From Thermococci archaeon (GTDB taxonomy: Archaea; Methanobacteriota_B; Thermococci; Thermococcales; Thermococcaceae), in the NCBI GenBank assembly GCA_013153595.1, contig JAADEC010000081.1, positions 1 through 35,418 on the forward strand: a stretch of DNA of 35,418 bases, given 5' to 3'. The notes below the pieces were generated by a model. The model had not been told where the DNA came from. It did not search any database and worked only from the letters and a program-made list of their open reading frames with translations. The position numbers and the translations under genes were made by a program. The stretch's first letter is position 1. The number at the start of each line of letters is the position of its first letter. This document shows, piece by piece, positions 17,251 to 26,714 of this stretch.

Positions 17251-19131
17251 TCAACCCCTGAACTTTGGCCTCCTGCTCAGGAGGAGCGGCAGGGGCCTCG
17301 GCCTCTTCGGGAATCCTTCCGTTTTCGCTTTTATCTCCCTGACGAGCTCCTCAACTCTCAGCTCCACCTGTTCCCCGTCTTCCCTGCGTCTGACCGTTAT
17401 GGTCCCCTGCTCCTTCTCGTTGGCACCTACAACGACTATGTAGGGTATCCACTCCTTCTCGGCCTTCCTTATCTTCTTGCCGAGTCTGTCAGAGGTGTCG
17501 TCGATGTCGACCCTTACACCCTCACCCTCGATGACGCCGGCGACGTAGAGGGCGTAGTCCATGAACTCCTCGTTGACGGGAATAACGCGAACCTGAATGG
17601 GCGAGAGCCACAGCGGGAACATCGGCTTGACTCCCTTGGCCTGGAGCTTCGCCTGATGCTCGAGGATCGCGTACATGACGCGCTCTATCGCCCCGCTCGG
17701 CGAGCAGTGGAGGATGAGCGGGTAGCGCTCCTTGCCCTCCTCGTCGTAGTAGGTTATGCCGAAGCGCTCGGCGTTCTCGACGTCGATCTGGACTGTGCTC
17801 AAAGCTGCGGCCTTGTCGAGGTTGTCCACGAAGTTGAACTCGAACTTGAGGATGAAGTAGAAGAACCTCTGGTCCCACATCTCTATGAGTATCGGCTTTC
17901 CGATTATCTTGGCCAGCTCAACGATGAAGTCCCTGTGCTCCTCCCAGAAGTCGCGGGTGAACCTAACCGCCGCCTCGTAGTCCTTCGGTGTCAGCCCTAT
18001 CCCTTCGAGGACTTCCATGCTGAGCTTGTACTGCTTCTTGAACTCGTCCATGGCCTGCTTGAGGTCGGAAGCTACCGTGTGCATATCTGGCATCGTGAAG
18101 GCCCTGAGCCTTCTCAAACCTGAGAGCTCGCCGCTCTTCTCGCGCCTGAAGGAGTAGCGGGTGAGCTCGTACATCCTGAGCGGCAGGTTGCGGTAGCTGA
18201 TTATCGCGTCCTTCTTTATGAGGAACTGCCCGAAGCAGGCCGCGAAGCGGAGGAAGAACTTCTTGTCGCCGCTCTTGACAATGTACTGCCTCGCAGGGAA
18301 GCGGTTGAGGTACTTCTCGAGTGCCGGGTGCTCGAAGTCGTACATGATCGGCGTCTCGACCTCCATGGCCCCGTAGTTTATGACCTTCTCAGTGACGTAC
18401 TGCTCGAGCAGGGCCTTTATCAGCCGTCCCTTCGGGTAGTAGCGGAGGTTGCCGCCGTCGCTCCCCGGCTCGTAGTCGACGAGCTCGTGCTCCAGCATCA
18501 GCCTGACGTGCGGGGGCTCCCTGTCCGCTACGCGGCTCTTGCTTATCTCGTAGTTGGCGAACTTCCTGAGGTTCTCGTGGCCCGTGAAGTCGAACTTATC
18601 GACCTCCACGAGCTCCCCCTCGGGGGTGAGTATGTACCAGTAGCTCCTGAGCTCCTTCTCCTCCTTCTCAAGGGCCACGTTGCGCTCCTCGACCGCTCCC
18701 GCCGTCTCGGGTCTGATCGTCCTGCTAAGCTCTGCGAGTGGATGGCCCTTACAGCTGAGCTTAAACGCCTTGTAGTAGCCAAACGGGGCCCTTTCAACTT
18801 CGTATCCATCCTCCCTCAGCTTCTCCTCGACCTCCCTCAGGATCTTAAGGGCAACATCGGGCTTTCCGAGCTCGCTGCTCAGGTGTGCGAACGGGTAGAC
18901 CATGATCCTCTTTGCTCCAACCTGCTCGGCCACGCTCTCTATCTCAGAGACGGCCCTGGAAACAACGGACTCCGGGTCAGCTTCATCGTACTTTTCAACG
19001 CTTGCGAAGACCGCGAGCACCTCTTCAAGTCTTCCCCTGAGTCTCTCCTCGGGCACGGGCTCCGGGTTCTTGATGGCCTTGTCCCTGACCTCATACTCGA
19101 TGTAATCTGCGTGTATAAGCAACAGACGCAT
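17251..19131 (-). CDS. thrS: Threonyl-tRNA synthetase (archaeal type)
   Basis: Archaeal N-terminal editing domain [19 protein letters not shown]; class II motifs in ...[32 protein letters not shown]. Confidence 0.95.
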   Translation of the reverse strand: MRLLLIHADYIEYEVRDKAIKNPEPVPEERLRGRLEEVLAVFASVEKYDEADPESVVSRAVSEIESVAEQVGAKRIMVYPFAHLSSELGKPDVALKILREVEEKLREDGYEVERAPFGYYKAFKLSCKGHPLAELSRTIRPETAGAVEERNVALEKEEKELRSYWYILTPEGELVEVDKFDFTGHENLRKFANYEISKSRVADREPPHVRLMLEHELVDYEPGSDGGNLRYYPKGRLIKALLEQYVTEKVINYGAMEVETPIMYDFEHPALEKYLNRFPARQYIVKSGDKKFFLRFAACFGQFLIKKDAIISYRNLPLRMYELTRYSFRREKSGELSGLRRLRAFTMPDMHTVASDLKQAMDEFKKQYKLSMEVLEGIGLTPKDYEAAVRFTRDFWEEHRDFIVELAKIIGKPILIEMWDQRFFYFILKFEFNFVDNLDKAAALSTVQIDVENAERFGITYYDEEGKERYPLILHCSPSGAIERVMYAILEHQAKLQAKGVKPMFPLWLSPIQVRVIPVNEEFMDYALYVAGVIEGEGVRVDIDDTSDRLGKKIRKAEKEWIPYIVVVGANEKEQGTITVRRREDGEQVELRVEELVREIKAKTEGFPKRPRPLPLLLSRRPKFRG

Positions 19132-19241
19132 TCATTACCACCACCCTAAAATCTCGCGAGCATAAAAAAACCTTTCCATGACCTCCCCGATTGCATCAAG
19201 CTTAAAAAGAGGGAGGAGAAGAGCCTAAATAGGGTGATAGG

Positions 19242-19847
19242 ATGGAGAGGCAGAGCACCAGAAGATCAGCAAAAAACGGAGATCTCGTGCTTCCTGGCGA
19301 TTACCTCGGGGTTATAGAGGAGTACCTGCCGGGAGAAGGGGTAAAGGAGGAGGACGGAGAGCTCATAGCGACGAGACCCGGCAGGGTTGTCATAGACAGG
19401 GAGAAGATGGAGATAAAGGTTGAGTCCCTCACCGACGTGCCTCCCCTGCCCAAGAGGGGGGACACAGTCATCGGAAGGGTAATAGACGTGAGGCCCCAGA
19501 CCGTCATAGTGGAGATCGTCCGCATAGACGGAAGGAACAACGATAGGGAGATAGCAACGTCAAAACTGGCGGGGATAAGCATATCTCAGGTCGCCGACGG
19601 GTACATAAAGGACATGAGGGATCAGTTCAGGGTCGGTGACGTCGTGAGGGCACTGGTGGTCTCAGCCAGCAAAACCCCCATTCAGCTCTCAACACGAAGG
19701 CATGATCTCGGCGTTGTATACGCCCTGTGCTCAAAGTGCAGGGCGCCCCTCGTAAGGCGCGGGAACAAGCTCGTATGTCCAAAGTGCGGCAACGTCGAGA
19801 GCAGAAAACTCTCCAGCATGTACAGAAAGCTCAGCATTAACGTCTGA
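19242..19847 (+). CDS. csl4: Exosome complex component Csl4
   Basis: VLPGDYLGVIEEYLPGEGVKEEDGELIATRPG, S1 region, C-terminal CSKCRAPLVRRGNKLVCPKCG. Confidence 0.92.
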   Translation: MERQSTRRSAKNGDLVLPGDYLGVIEEYLPGEGVKEEDGELIATRPGRVVIDREKMEIKVESLTDVPPLPKRGDTVIGRVIDVRPQTVIVEIVRIDGRNNDREIATSKLAGISISQVADGYIKDMRDQFRVGDVVRALVVSASKTPIQLSTRRHDLGVVYALCSKCRAPLVRRGNKLVCPKCGNVESRKLSSMYRKLSINV

Positions 19848-19861
19848 GAACGGAGGGATAG

Positions 19862-20506
19862 ATGTTGAAGATGAAGAAGGTTATGACGATACACGTTGAG
19901 AGCGACGCCGAGAAGGAGGAGTTCCTCAGAGAGCTCCAGAAGGCCAGGCTGCCCGCCCCGATTTACGTTCACGGTAAGCTGAACTCAATAAGGATAAGCA
20001 TACAGGGAACCAAGGGGGACATACGGGAGACGAGCAACGTGATCTCAGCCATCCACAGAAAGGTTAGATCGAAGTTTCACCCCAACAGGAGGGGCCTCTA
20101 CAGGTACGACCTCGAAGAGCTGACGGGTGGCATCCCGACCTCAACCCTCCTGACCCTCCTCAGGATAACAGGGGAGAAGTTCGAGGTCGATCCCTCGGGG
20201 AAGATCCTCACGACGTCTGTGCCATGGGAGGAGATGACAGAACTCGTGCGGGAACTATCCAGGGTAATGGCGGACATAGCCCCCGAGACCACCAGACAGA
20301 TAAGGGAGGTGGTTATACCCGTGGCCGTTGCTTTCAACGTCGATCCAATGGAAGTCCTTGACGCGCTCATCGATGCCGGGGCCGCGGAGTGGAAGGAGGA
20401 CAAGTTCAAGTACGAACTCGTGAAGAACAAGGAGCAGGCCCTTGAGCTCATTCTGAAGGGGGATAGGTTTAAATACAAACCCCCTGAAGGGGAGGAAGGT
20501 GATTGA
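19862..20506 (+). CDS. DUF2067 family protein
   Basis: Located between csl4 and rpoL as in other Thermococcales; [44 protein letters not shown]. Confidence 0.75.
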   Translation: MLKMKKVMTIHVESDAEKEEFLRELQKARLPAPIYVHGKLNSIRISIQGTKGDIRETSNVISAIHRKVRSKFHPNRRGLYRYDLEELTGGIPTSTLLTLLRITGEKFEVDPSGKILTTSVPWEEMTELVRELSRVMADIAPETTRQIREVVIPVAVAFNVDPMEVLDALIDAGAAEWKEDKFKYELVKNKEQALELILKGDRFKYKPPEGEEGD

Positions 20507-20507
20507 G

Positions 20508-20807
20508 GTGAAGATAGAGGTGATAAAGAAGGAGAAGGGAACGCTTGAGTTCTACCTCGAAGACGAGGACCACACGTTCGCCAACCTCCTCATAGAGACC
20601 CTGCACAGGAACAAGCACGTTAAGTTCGCCGCCTACTCCATAGACCACCCGATACTCATGGCGAGGAAACCAAGGATAAGGGTGGTAACTGACGGCAGGG
20701 TAAAGCCCGAGAAGGTGCTTGAAGAGGCAGCGCAGGAGATATTCGACACGTCGAGGGAGGCCCTGAACGAGTGGAAGAAGGTCATTCAGGAAAACGAAGG
20801 GGAATGA
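20508..20807 (+). CDS. rpo11: DNA-directed RNA polymerase subunit L (Rpo11)
   Basis: [50 protein letters not shown] 20508 preferred over GTG 20499 because of GGAGG at 20491. Confidence 0.92.
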   Translation: MKIEVIKKEKGTLEFYLEDEDHTFANLLIETLHRNKHVKFAAYSIDHPILMARKPRIRVVTDGRVKPEKVLEEAAQEIFDTSREALNEWKKVIQENEGE

Positions 20808-20935
20808 CCCGTCATGTTTTTCTCCTTCAATGGCGTGCGGGTAGGCGACCGAACCGTTCCGATTCTATGATGGCACTCGGGCCCCATCCATGAGAAAACC
20901 TTTAAACGGGATAGCTGTAATCATTGTCGATAGCT

Positions 20936-22267
20936 ATGCGTGTTAAGCATCTGGCCGATCTAAAATTGAACAGGTATCAGGTTGTCCTTATATTCCTACT
21001 CGTGGTTGCATTAATTGTGCGGGCGTACCTGATACCAAGATCGGCGGGGGATGATATCGCACAGTTCTACGGATTCGGCAACACCATGCTTCATCACGGG
21101 GCTTACTTCTACGACCACGCCTCCGCCGCTCACTGGAATCAGGAGGGATGGCCGTATCCCTGGCCATACGATTACGGGCCAGTGATGGCCTACGCCTTAG
21201 GCCTGTTAAGGGCCCTCCACGTGGGTTCGCTGAAGTGCTTCTGGGACGGGGCGGAGTACTACGTCTACATCAGCACATCCTGGATAACCGCCGTTAAAGC
21301 CATGTTCGCAGCGGCCGACTTGGGTATCGCCCTCCTGATCTACAGGATGGCATCAAGAAAGACCACAGGTCTGCTGGCCGTCGCGTTCTACCTGTTCAAT
21401 CCAATGGTCCTCTACGTCTCCTCGATATACGGGATGTTCGATGGTCTGGCGGCGCTGGCCTTTATCTCCGGCCTTTACGCACTGGAAAACGGCAGGAGAA
21501 ACCTTGGGTACGGTTTGATAGGGTTCAGCCTGGCAGTTAAACAGACCATGCTGTTTCCGGCCGCCGTGGTGGTATGGGACTCCCTGCTGAGGAGGGACAG
21601 AAGAGCAGTTGGATGCACCGTGGCGGGCTTTCTCATTCCGTTCCTCCCCCTCCTGCCGTCTGTGGTTCACGTTGGAAACATGATCGACCTTATGTCAGGC
21701 ATTGAGCCTGGCTACACGGTCCCGATAACGTACAACCTCAACGGTATCGTCGCACTCCTCACATACGTCCATCAGAAGGCAGGAATAGAGACGCTGTTCT
21801 ACATGCGCTACTGGTGGGTGTTCGGGTTGATCTCCCTGGCCGCGGTTCTCTTCGTGCACTACCGCCTCAGGAATCTGCCGCTGTCGGTGACACTTGCCTA
21901 TGCGGCCTTCTTAGCAACCTACTGGAGGGTGAACCCCCAGTACCTCCTGCCCCTCATAGCTTTCGTGGCCCTCCTCATGGTACGCTCCAGGAGCATTCAG
22001 GCCAGAACGGTTGCAGTGATAACCACTGTACCAGCCACGCTCTGGCCGATACTCTTCCCCACGGGTTTCTGGTTCCACGTTCACATTGAGAGACCCGACT
22101 GGCATGCGATACACCTGGTCGATAAGCTGACGCTGAAGGTGTTCGACGTGTGGCCCTTCGTTGAGCTATCCATGATCCTCACGTTTCTGCTCCTGACGTT
22201 CCTGCTGTGGGGGTTCTTCAGGAGCCTTAACTGCGGAGGAGGGTGCAACGCCAGGGCAGATCGCTGA
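20936..22267 (+). CDS. Polytopic membrane protein, probable GT-C-type glycosyltransferase
   Basis: Many hydrophobic segments; YNLNGIV, YLFNPMVLYVSSIYGMFDGLAALAFISGLYAL and SLAVKQTMLFPA resemble GT-C mannosyltransferase-like proteins. ATG 20936 about 30 nt after TATA-like cctttaaac. Confidence 0.65.
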   Translation: MRVKHLADLKLNRYQVVLIFLLVVALIVRAYLIPRSAGDDIAQFYGFGNTMLHHGAYFYDHASAAHWNQEGWPYPWPYDYGPVMAYALGLLRALHVGSLKCFWDGAEYYVYISTSWITAVKAMFAAADLGIALLIYRMASRKTTGLLAVAFYLFNPMVLYVSSIYGMFDGLAALAFISGLYALENGRRNLGYGLIGFSLAVKQTMLFPAAVVVWDSLLRRDRRAVGCTVAGFLIPFLPLLPSVVHVGNMIDLMSGIEPGYTVPITYNLNGIVALLTYVHQKAGIETLFYMRYWWVFGLISLAAVLFVHYRLRNLPLSVTLAYAAFLATYWRVNPQYLLPLIAFVALLMVRSRSIQARTVAVITTVPATLWPILFPTGFWFHVHIERPDWHAIHLVDKLTLKVFDVWPFVELSMILTFLLLTFLLWGFFRSLNCGGGCNARADR

Positions 22268-22345
22268 TTGACGAATCAAGATTTAACAGTTGTCTTCAGA
22301 AATATTTTTATACTATGAAGTTGTAGATAGTGTTGGTGATGAAGT

Positions 22346-22573
22346 ATGACGACCGTGATGATGGGTGATGTTGATTCGTTCGTTACGGAGATCCTGCGCT
22401 ACTACCGTGAAGTCTGGGAGATCCCCGAGAGCAAACTGCTGAGCGATCCGGACATGATCATAGAGGACTCAAGAAAGAGAAAGTCCCTCAGGATAAGCTT
22501 CGTGGAGTTAGAGGACGGGGAGCCTGTGGGTGTGGTCTACGGGGTGTACGCAACGCCCGTGGAATCAACCTGA
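22346..22573 (+). CDS. Small hypothetical protein (75 aa)
   Basis: RBS GGTGATGA and an upstream AT-rich TATA candidate (aatatttttatact). No family recognised. Confidence 0.55.
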   Translation: MTTVMMGDVDSFVTEILRYYREVWEIPESKLLSDPDMIIEDSRKRKSLRISFVELEDGEPVGVVYGVYATPVEST

Positions 22574-22674
22574 TGCTCAAATAAGTGGATGGGAGTTTAA
22601 ATCAACTCTTCTGTTCGTTCGATTTTCTGGCCAACCGTTAAATAGGGTAACATCGAACTGCCCCGGGTGGGATC

Positions 22675-24009
22675 ATGCCGAAGTATGAGATGCTGAGGGA
22701 TCTCCTGAACGCGGCGCTCAATATATCGGATGATTACGTTCGTACAGTTACGCTCGCTAAGGCAGGTTGTTACCTCAGGGACATGAACAGGGACCTTTTT
22801 CTTGAAGCCTTCAAAGCGGCCCTGAAGTCCCTCGACGCGATAGCGTCCCCGGTTCTGCGAGTTCAGGCGATGGTCTCGGTGGCCGAGGAGATGAACAAGG
22901 CGGGGCTGAAGGAGTCAGGAGGTAAGCTCCTTTACAGGGCGTACGAGATGGCCAAGCTCCTCCCTCCACCCATACGGGACTCCACGCTTCTGGACGTGAC
23001 GAGAGCCGCGTGCACCGTTGGAGCCCTGCCAGACGCTCTTATGTACGCCACGGACATCGAGGATCACGACCTGAGAATGGAGGCCCTCATGAGCCTCATA
23101 GGATCTCTCATAAAGGCGGGGGACTTCCGCAGGTTGAGAAACGTGCTCGACATGATGGACGAGCCGTGGAAGTCAAGGGCCGCAATGGAGGTGCTCCGGG
23201 CCTACCTCAGGAGGGAGCAGTTCGCAAGTGTGCTCAGCCTCTTCCCGTACTTTGAGGATCCCGATCTCCTCAGAGCCGCGTTTCGAGAGGTCGGGATACA
23301 CCTCAGGGAGGCGGGGGTCCCTGAGGGCACCTACGAGAAGTTCATAGACGCCGCAAAGGCTCTGGCCGACAGAGACCCAGATCTCGTGCTGACCCTGCTG
23401 TCCACGATAGCCTCCACAGGACGCGTGGGAATCGTCCTGAAGACGCTCGCAGATCTCGGTTATCCTGAGGAGGGCATACTTAAGGTGGCGGCCGGGATAA
23501 TAAACAACCCCGACGCAATAAGAGAGTTCGTGGGCTCTCTTGACGTCCCTCAGGACAAGGCCGAGGCTCTCTACAAGCTGGTCATGGACGCCCTGCTGTC
23601 CAAGGAACCGTCCAGGGAGTATCATCCGCTCGTAAGCATGATAGGAAGGAGAACAGAATCCGAGGAAACCCTCGTGAAGGTCGTCAGGTACCTCACAAAG
23701 CTCGGGGAGCTGGGTGAAGCGCACGGACTTGCATCCCTGATAGAAGATCCCAGGCTCAGATCCCTGGCCTTCGGCTCAATAGCGCTCGCCCTGATACGCA
23801 GGGGACAGGTCAGCGATGCGATTGACGCCGTCGAAGAGGTGAAGGACAGGAAGTGGAAGTCATGGCTCATGAGCGAGATCATAATAAAGGTGCTCCAGCT
23901 GTACTCAGGAAGGGATATAAAAGAAGACTTCGAAGAAAGCTCAGCAAGGCAGGCAAAGAGGTGGAGGGAAGATGCCGAGGGTGGCTATAATAGGCGGTTC
24001 GGGACTTGA
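22675..24009 (+). CDS. Alpha-helical repeat (HEAT/TPR-like) hypothetical protein
   Basis: 444-aa ORF of repeating amphipathic helices; GGTGGGATC RBS; TATA-like gttaaata upstream. Confidence 0.65.
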   Translation: MPKYEMLRDLLNAALNISDDYVRTVTLAKAGCYLRDMNRDLFLEAFKAALKSLDAIASPVLRVQAMVSVAEEMNKAGLKESGGKLLYRAYEMAKLLPPPIRDSTLLDVTRAACTVGALPDALMYATDIEDHDLRMEALMSLIGSLIKAGDFRRLRNVLDMMDEPWKSRAAMEVLRAYLRREQFASVLSLFPYFEDPDLLRAAFREVGIHLREAGVPEGTYEKFIDAAKALADRDPDLVLTLLSTIASTGRVGIVLKTLADLGYPEEGILKVAAGIINNPDAIREFVGSLDVPQDKAEALYKLVMDALLSKEPSREYHPLVSMIGRRTESEETLVKVVRYLTKLGELGEAHGLASLIEDPRLRSLAFGSIALALIRRGQVSDAIDAVEEVKDRKWKSWLMSEIIIKVLQLYSGRDIKEDFEESSARQAKRWREDAEGGYNRRFGT

Positions 24010-24805
24010 AGAACTCCTCGAAGAGATCCATGAGACGAACGTTGAGACCCCCTACGGTCAGGTGTCCCTGAGGATAGGCACCTACGGAGGGGAGGAGATA
24101 GCCTTCCTTTCGAGACACGGGCCTTCTCACGCCGTTCCCCCCCACAGGGTCAACTACAGGGCCAACATCTGGGGTCTCTGGAAGTTAGGGGTGGAGAGGA
24201 TAATAGGAACCTCCGCCGTCGGGTCGCTGAACCTCAGCATGAAGCCAGGGGACTTCGTGGTCCTTGATCAGCTTATCGACTTCACGAAGTCCAGACGGTA
24301 CACCTTCTACGACGGTGAGGACAGCCCCCACGACATGAAGGCCGTAACCCACGTGGACTTCACCGAGCCGTACTGCCCGGAGATAAGGAAAGCCATAATA
24401 GACTCGGCAAAGGAGCTCAGACTGCCCTACCATCCGCAGGGGACCTACGCATGCACCGAGGGACCGCGGTTTGAAACAAGAGCGGAGATCAGAGCACTGA
24501 AGATACTCGGAGCTGACGTTGTTGGAATGACTCAGTGCCCGGAGGCCGCCTTAGCGAGGGAGCTCGGAATGTGCTACGCGAGCGTGGCTGTGGTGACCAA
24601 CTACGCCGCGGGCATATCGGGCAGAAAGCTGACCCACACGGAGGTCATAGAGCTGATGAAGGAGAAGGGGAGAGAGCTGAGGGCCCTCCTGATGAGGAGC
24701 GTGACCAACATCCCGAAGATCAGGAGATGTGAATGCGGAAAAGCGCTGGAAGGGGCAACGGCCGAGACTGAGAAGGAGACCGAGAAAGGCCACGACGAAG
24801 AGTGA
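23972..24805 (+). CDS. Purine nucleoside phosphorylase / MTA phosphorylase family
   Basis: MPRVAIIGGSGLEELLE, FLSRHGPSHAVPPHRVNYRANIWGL, MTQCPEAALARELGMCYASVAVVTNYAAG. Confidence 0.92.
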   Translation: MPRVAIIGGSGLEELLEEIHETNVETPYGQVSLRIGTYGGEEIAFLSRHGPSHAVPPHRVNYRANIWGLWKLGVERIIGTSAVGSLNLSMKPGDFVVLDQLIDFTKSRRYTFYDGEDSPHDMKAVTHVDFTEPYCPEIRKAIIDSAKELRLPYHPQGTYACTEGPRFETRAEIRALKILGADVVGMTQCPEAALARELGMCYASVAVVTNYAAGISGRKLTHTEVIELMKEKGRELRALLMRSVTNIPKIRRCECGKALEGATAETEKETEKGHDEE

Positions 24806-24909
24806 AGCATCCAAACCTTCCTCTTTTGGTTTGATCCGTCTGGTTTAGCGCTGTTCTCGTTGTTGAGTTAAACAGAGGACCAGCCAAGTTCTTGATGATA
24901 CAGCAGAAG

Positions 24910-24987
24910 TGGTGCGGTGGCCGGGATTTGAACCCGGGCCAGCGGCGTGGCAGGCCGCTGTCCTAGACCAGGCTAGACTACCACCGC
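24910..24987 (-). tRNA. tRNA-Gly (anticodon GCC), CCA encoded
   Basis: Reverse complement folds: acceptor GCGGTGG/CCACCGC, anticodon stem GCGGC-CTGCCAC-GCCGC, T-arm CCGGGTTCGAATCCCGG, then ACCA. Confidence 0.95.
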
Positions 24988-25012
24988 CCGCTAATACTCA
25001 AAGAAGAGGCAG

Positions 25013-25387
25013 TTATAAGTTTTTCGGTCTATCTGTGGGCGTGTCAGTTCTAACTGTGCTGGTCTCCCTGAGCTTGTTGAGAACCTCCTCGAGGAACTCG
25101 ACCCCCTCCCTAAGAAGTTCCTCGCCCTTGGGGGTTAGCGTGTAGTACTTGCGTGAGGGCTTTCCGGTCTCGTTCTCCCGCCAGCTTGCCGATACGAAGC
25201 CCTCCCTCTCAAGTTTGTACAGAACGACGTAGGAGCTAACGGTCGCCGGTTCAAATCCGAACGCATTTTTTATGCGCTGTTTGAGCTCGTAGGCATACAT
25301 AGGCCTCTCCTTAAGAAGCCTGAGAATGTAGAGCCACAGAACCTCCTTCGTTATCTTACCTCTAAGCCTCTCCATCGGGGTCGTCAT
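25013..25387 (-). CDS. PadR-family transcriptional regulator
   Basis: EVLWLYILRLLKERPMYAYELKQRIKNAFGFEPATVSSYVVLYKLEREGFV...SRKYYTLTPKGEELL. Start ATG 25387 has RBS GGGTGGGAG. Confidence 0.9.
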   Translation of the reverse strand: MTTPMERLRGKITKEVLWLYILRLLKERPMYAYELKQRIKNAFGFEPATVSSYVVLYKLEREGFVSASWRENETGKPSRKYYTLTPKGEELLREGVEFLEEVLNKLRETSTVRTDTPTDRPKNL

Positions 25388-25403
25388 GCTCCCACCCTCA
25401 ACA

Positions 25404-25417
25404 TTCACATCTGTGAA
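25404..25417. promoter_or_regulatory. Inverted repeat TTCACA-tc-TGTGAA in the padR 5' region (candidate operator)
   Basis: Read directly; lies between the TATA candidate (25426-25436, minus strand) and the start codon. Confidence 0.5.
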
Positions 25418-25495
25418 ATATTTTAGATTAAATAAATGTTTTGGTTCGAAAGGTATATTAAGGTAGGAGAGCTAATATAATCGGTGGATACCATC

Positions 25496-25795
25496 ATGGA
25501 CGTGAGTATGAGTGGAGTTCTGGGGGATATAGGCATATGGGGCTTCGTGGGTCTGGTAACGGGTTACGCAATAAAGAAGCTGCTTAAAATCGTGGCGGTC
25601 CTCATAGGGGCCTACATAGCAAGCCTGTTCTGGCTCCAATCAAAGGGAGTCATAACCATAAACACGCAAAAACTCTACAACCTGACGGGCAACCTGGCAA
25701 ATCAGGGCATCAGTCTGGGACAGAAGATAATGGGAATGCTTCCCGGAACGGGAGCCTTTGTAGCAGGTTTCTACGTAGGATTCAAGAAGGGTTGA
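25496..25795 (+). CDS. FUN14-domain-like small membrane protein
   Basis: GLVTGYAIKKLLKIVAVLIGAYIASLFWLQSKGVI...GTGAFVAGFYVGFKKG. Confidence 0.75.
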   Translation: MDVSMSGVLGDIGIWGFVGLVTGYAIKKLLKIVAVLIGAYIASLFWLQSKGVITINTQKLYNLTGNLANQGISLGQKIMGMLPGTGAFVAGFYVGFKKG

Positions 25796-25801
25796 TGAGA
25801 A

Positions 25802-25879
25802 TGGCGGACCGGGCGGGATTTGAACCCGCGACCTGCGGCTTAGGAGGCCGCCGCCCTATCCTAGCTAGGCTACCGGTCC
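25802..25879 (-). tRNA. tRNA-Arg (anticodon CCT), CCA encoded
   Basis: Reverse complement: acceptor GGACCGG/CCGGTCC, anticodon arm GCGGC-CTCCTAA-GCCGC, T-arm GCGGGTTCAAATCCCGC, then GCCA. Confidence 0.95.
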
Positions 25880-25933
25880 TCAACCCGCTGATACCTAAAA
25901 GCGGGCCTATTTAAATTTTACGGTGGGATGGGT

Positions 25934-26374
25934 ATGGACGATCTCGACCTTAAGATACTCAGGCTGTTGCAGAAGAATGGAAGACTGTCCTACAGGGAGA
26001 TAGCCCGGGAGCTCAAGGTGGCGGTGGGGACGGTCTACAACAGGATGAAGAAGATGGAGGAGAAGGGGATAATACTGAGGTTTGTACCCGTCATAGACTA
26101 CGAAAAAGTCGGCTTCGGTCTAACCGCGATCATAGGCGTGAGGGCGAACGGGAAGAAGATCGTGGACATAGAGAGGGAGGTGGCGAAGCATCCGAGGGTG
26201 ACCTCGGTCTACGATGTAACGGGCGAGTACGACGTGTACATCCTCGCTAAGTTCACTGACAGGGAGGACATGAACAGGTTCGTTAAATGGCTGCTATCGA
26301 TAGACGGGGTGGAGAGAACCAACACGTCGGTGGTCATGCAGATAGTGAAAGAAGGGACAGAGGTGGAGCTGTGA
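25934..26374 (+). CDS. Lrp/AsnC family transcriptional regulator
   Basis: MDDLDLKILRLLQKNGRLSYREIARELKVAVGTVYNRMKKMEEKGII plus RAM domain. ATG 25928 is an alternative start. Confidence 0.92.
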   Translation: MDDLDLKILRLLQKNGRLSYREIARELKVAVGTVYNRMKKMEEKGIILRFVPVIDYEKVGFGLTAIIGVRANGKKIVDIEREVAKHPRVTSVYDVTGEYDVYILAKFTDREDMNRFVKWLLSIDGVERTNTSVVMQIVKEGTEVEL

Positions 26375-26381
26375 GGGTCAG

Positions 26382-26708
26382 TCAGCCCTTAAGGACCACA
26401 ACGTGATTCTCGACGAACCGCTTGGTAAAAGCTTCGAGAGGCTCCGCTGGCAGCGTCTCCCTGCGACCATCCACCGTACCCTGAAAAACGAACTTCCTCA
26501 GAGCCACATCATCGACCACGCGGAACTCCTCGTATCGCGACTTCAGCCTCTCAGCGGCCATCTCGAACTCGGCCTCGTTCACCTCTATCGAACCCACGAC
26601 CTCACTTCCCTCAAAGTCCATTCTGAACTCCTTTCCGATCTCGGTCTCAACGATCATGCTCTTCCCGGCTATCCCGTAGACTATGAACTCCAACGCGACC
26701 ACCATCAC
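26382..26708 (-). CDS. Hypothetical protein (about 108 aa)
   Basis: ORF abutting the downstream genes with typical codon usage. No family recognised. Confidence 0.55.
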   Translation of the reverse strand: MMVVALEFIVYGIAGKSMIVETEIGKEFRMDFEGSEVVGSIEVNEAEFEMAAERLKSRYEEFRVVDDVALRKFVFQGTVDGRRETLPAEPLEAFTKRFVENHVVVLKG

Positions 26709-26714
26709 TGCCTG

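Noticed and set aside
20808-20935. Possible sRNA in the intergenic region (CTATGATGG...)
   Set aside because: Imperfect C box and no D box; insufficient support.
24805-24910. Possible box C/D sRNA (TTGATGATA) or terminator stem CAAACC...GGTTTG
   Set aside because: No matching D/D' boxes at proper spacing; the stem is short and without a clear poly-T tract, so not called.
24909-25145. ORF MVRWPGFEPGPAAWQAAVLDQARLPPP... and similar ORFs at 27692-27901, 29661-29882 and 31310-31570
   Set aside because: The GFEPG/RDSNPR-type sequences are translations of tRNA antisense strands, a common false protein call.
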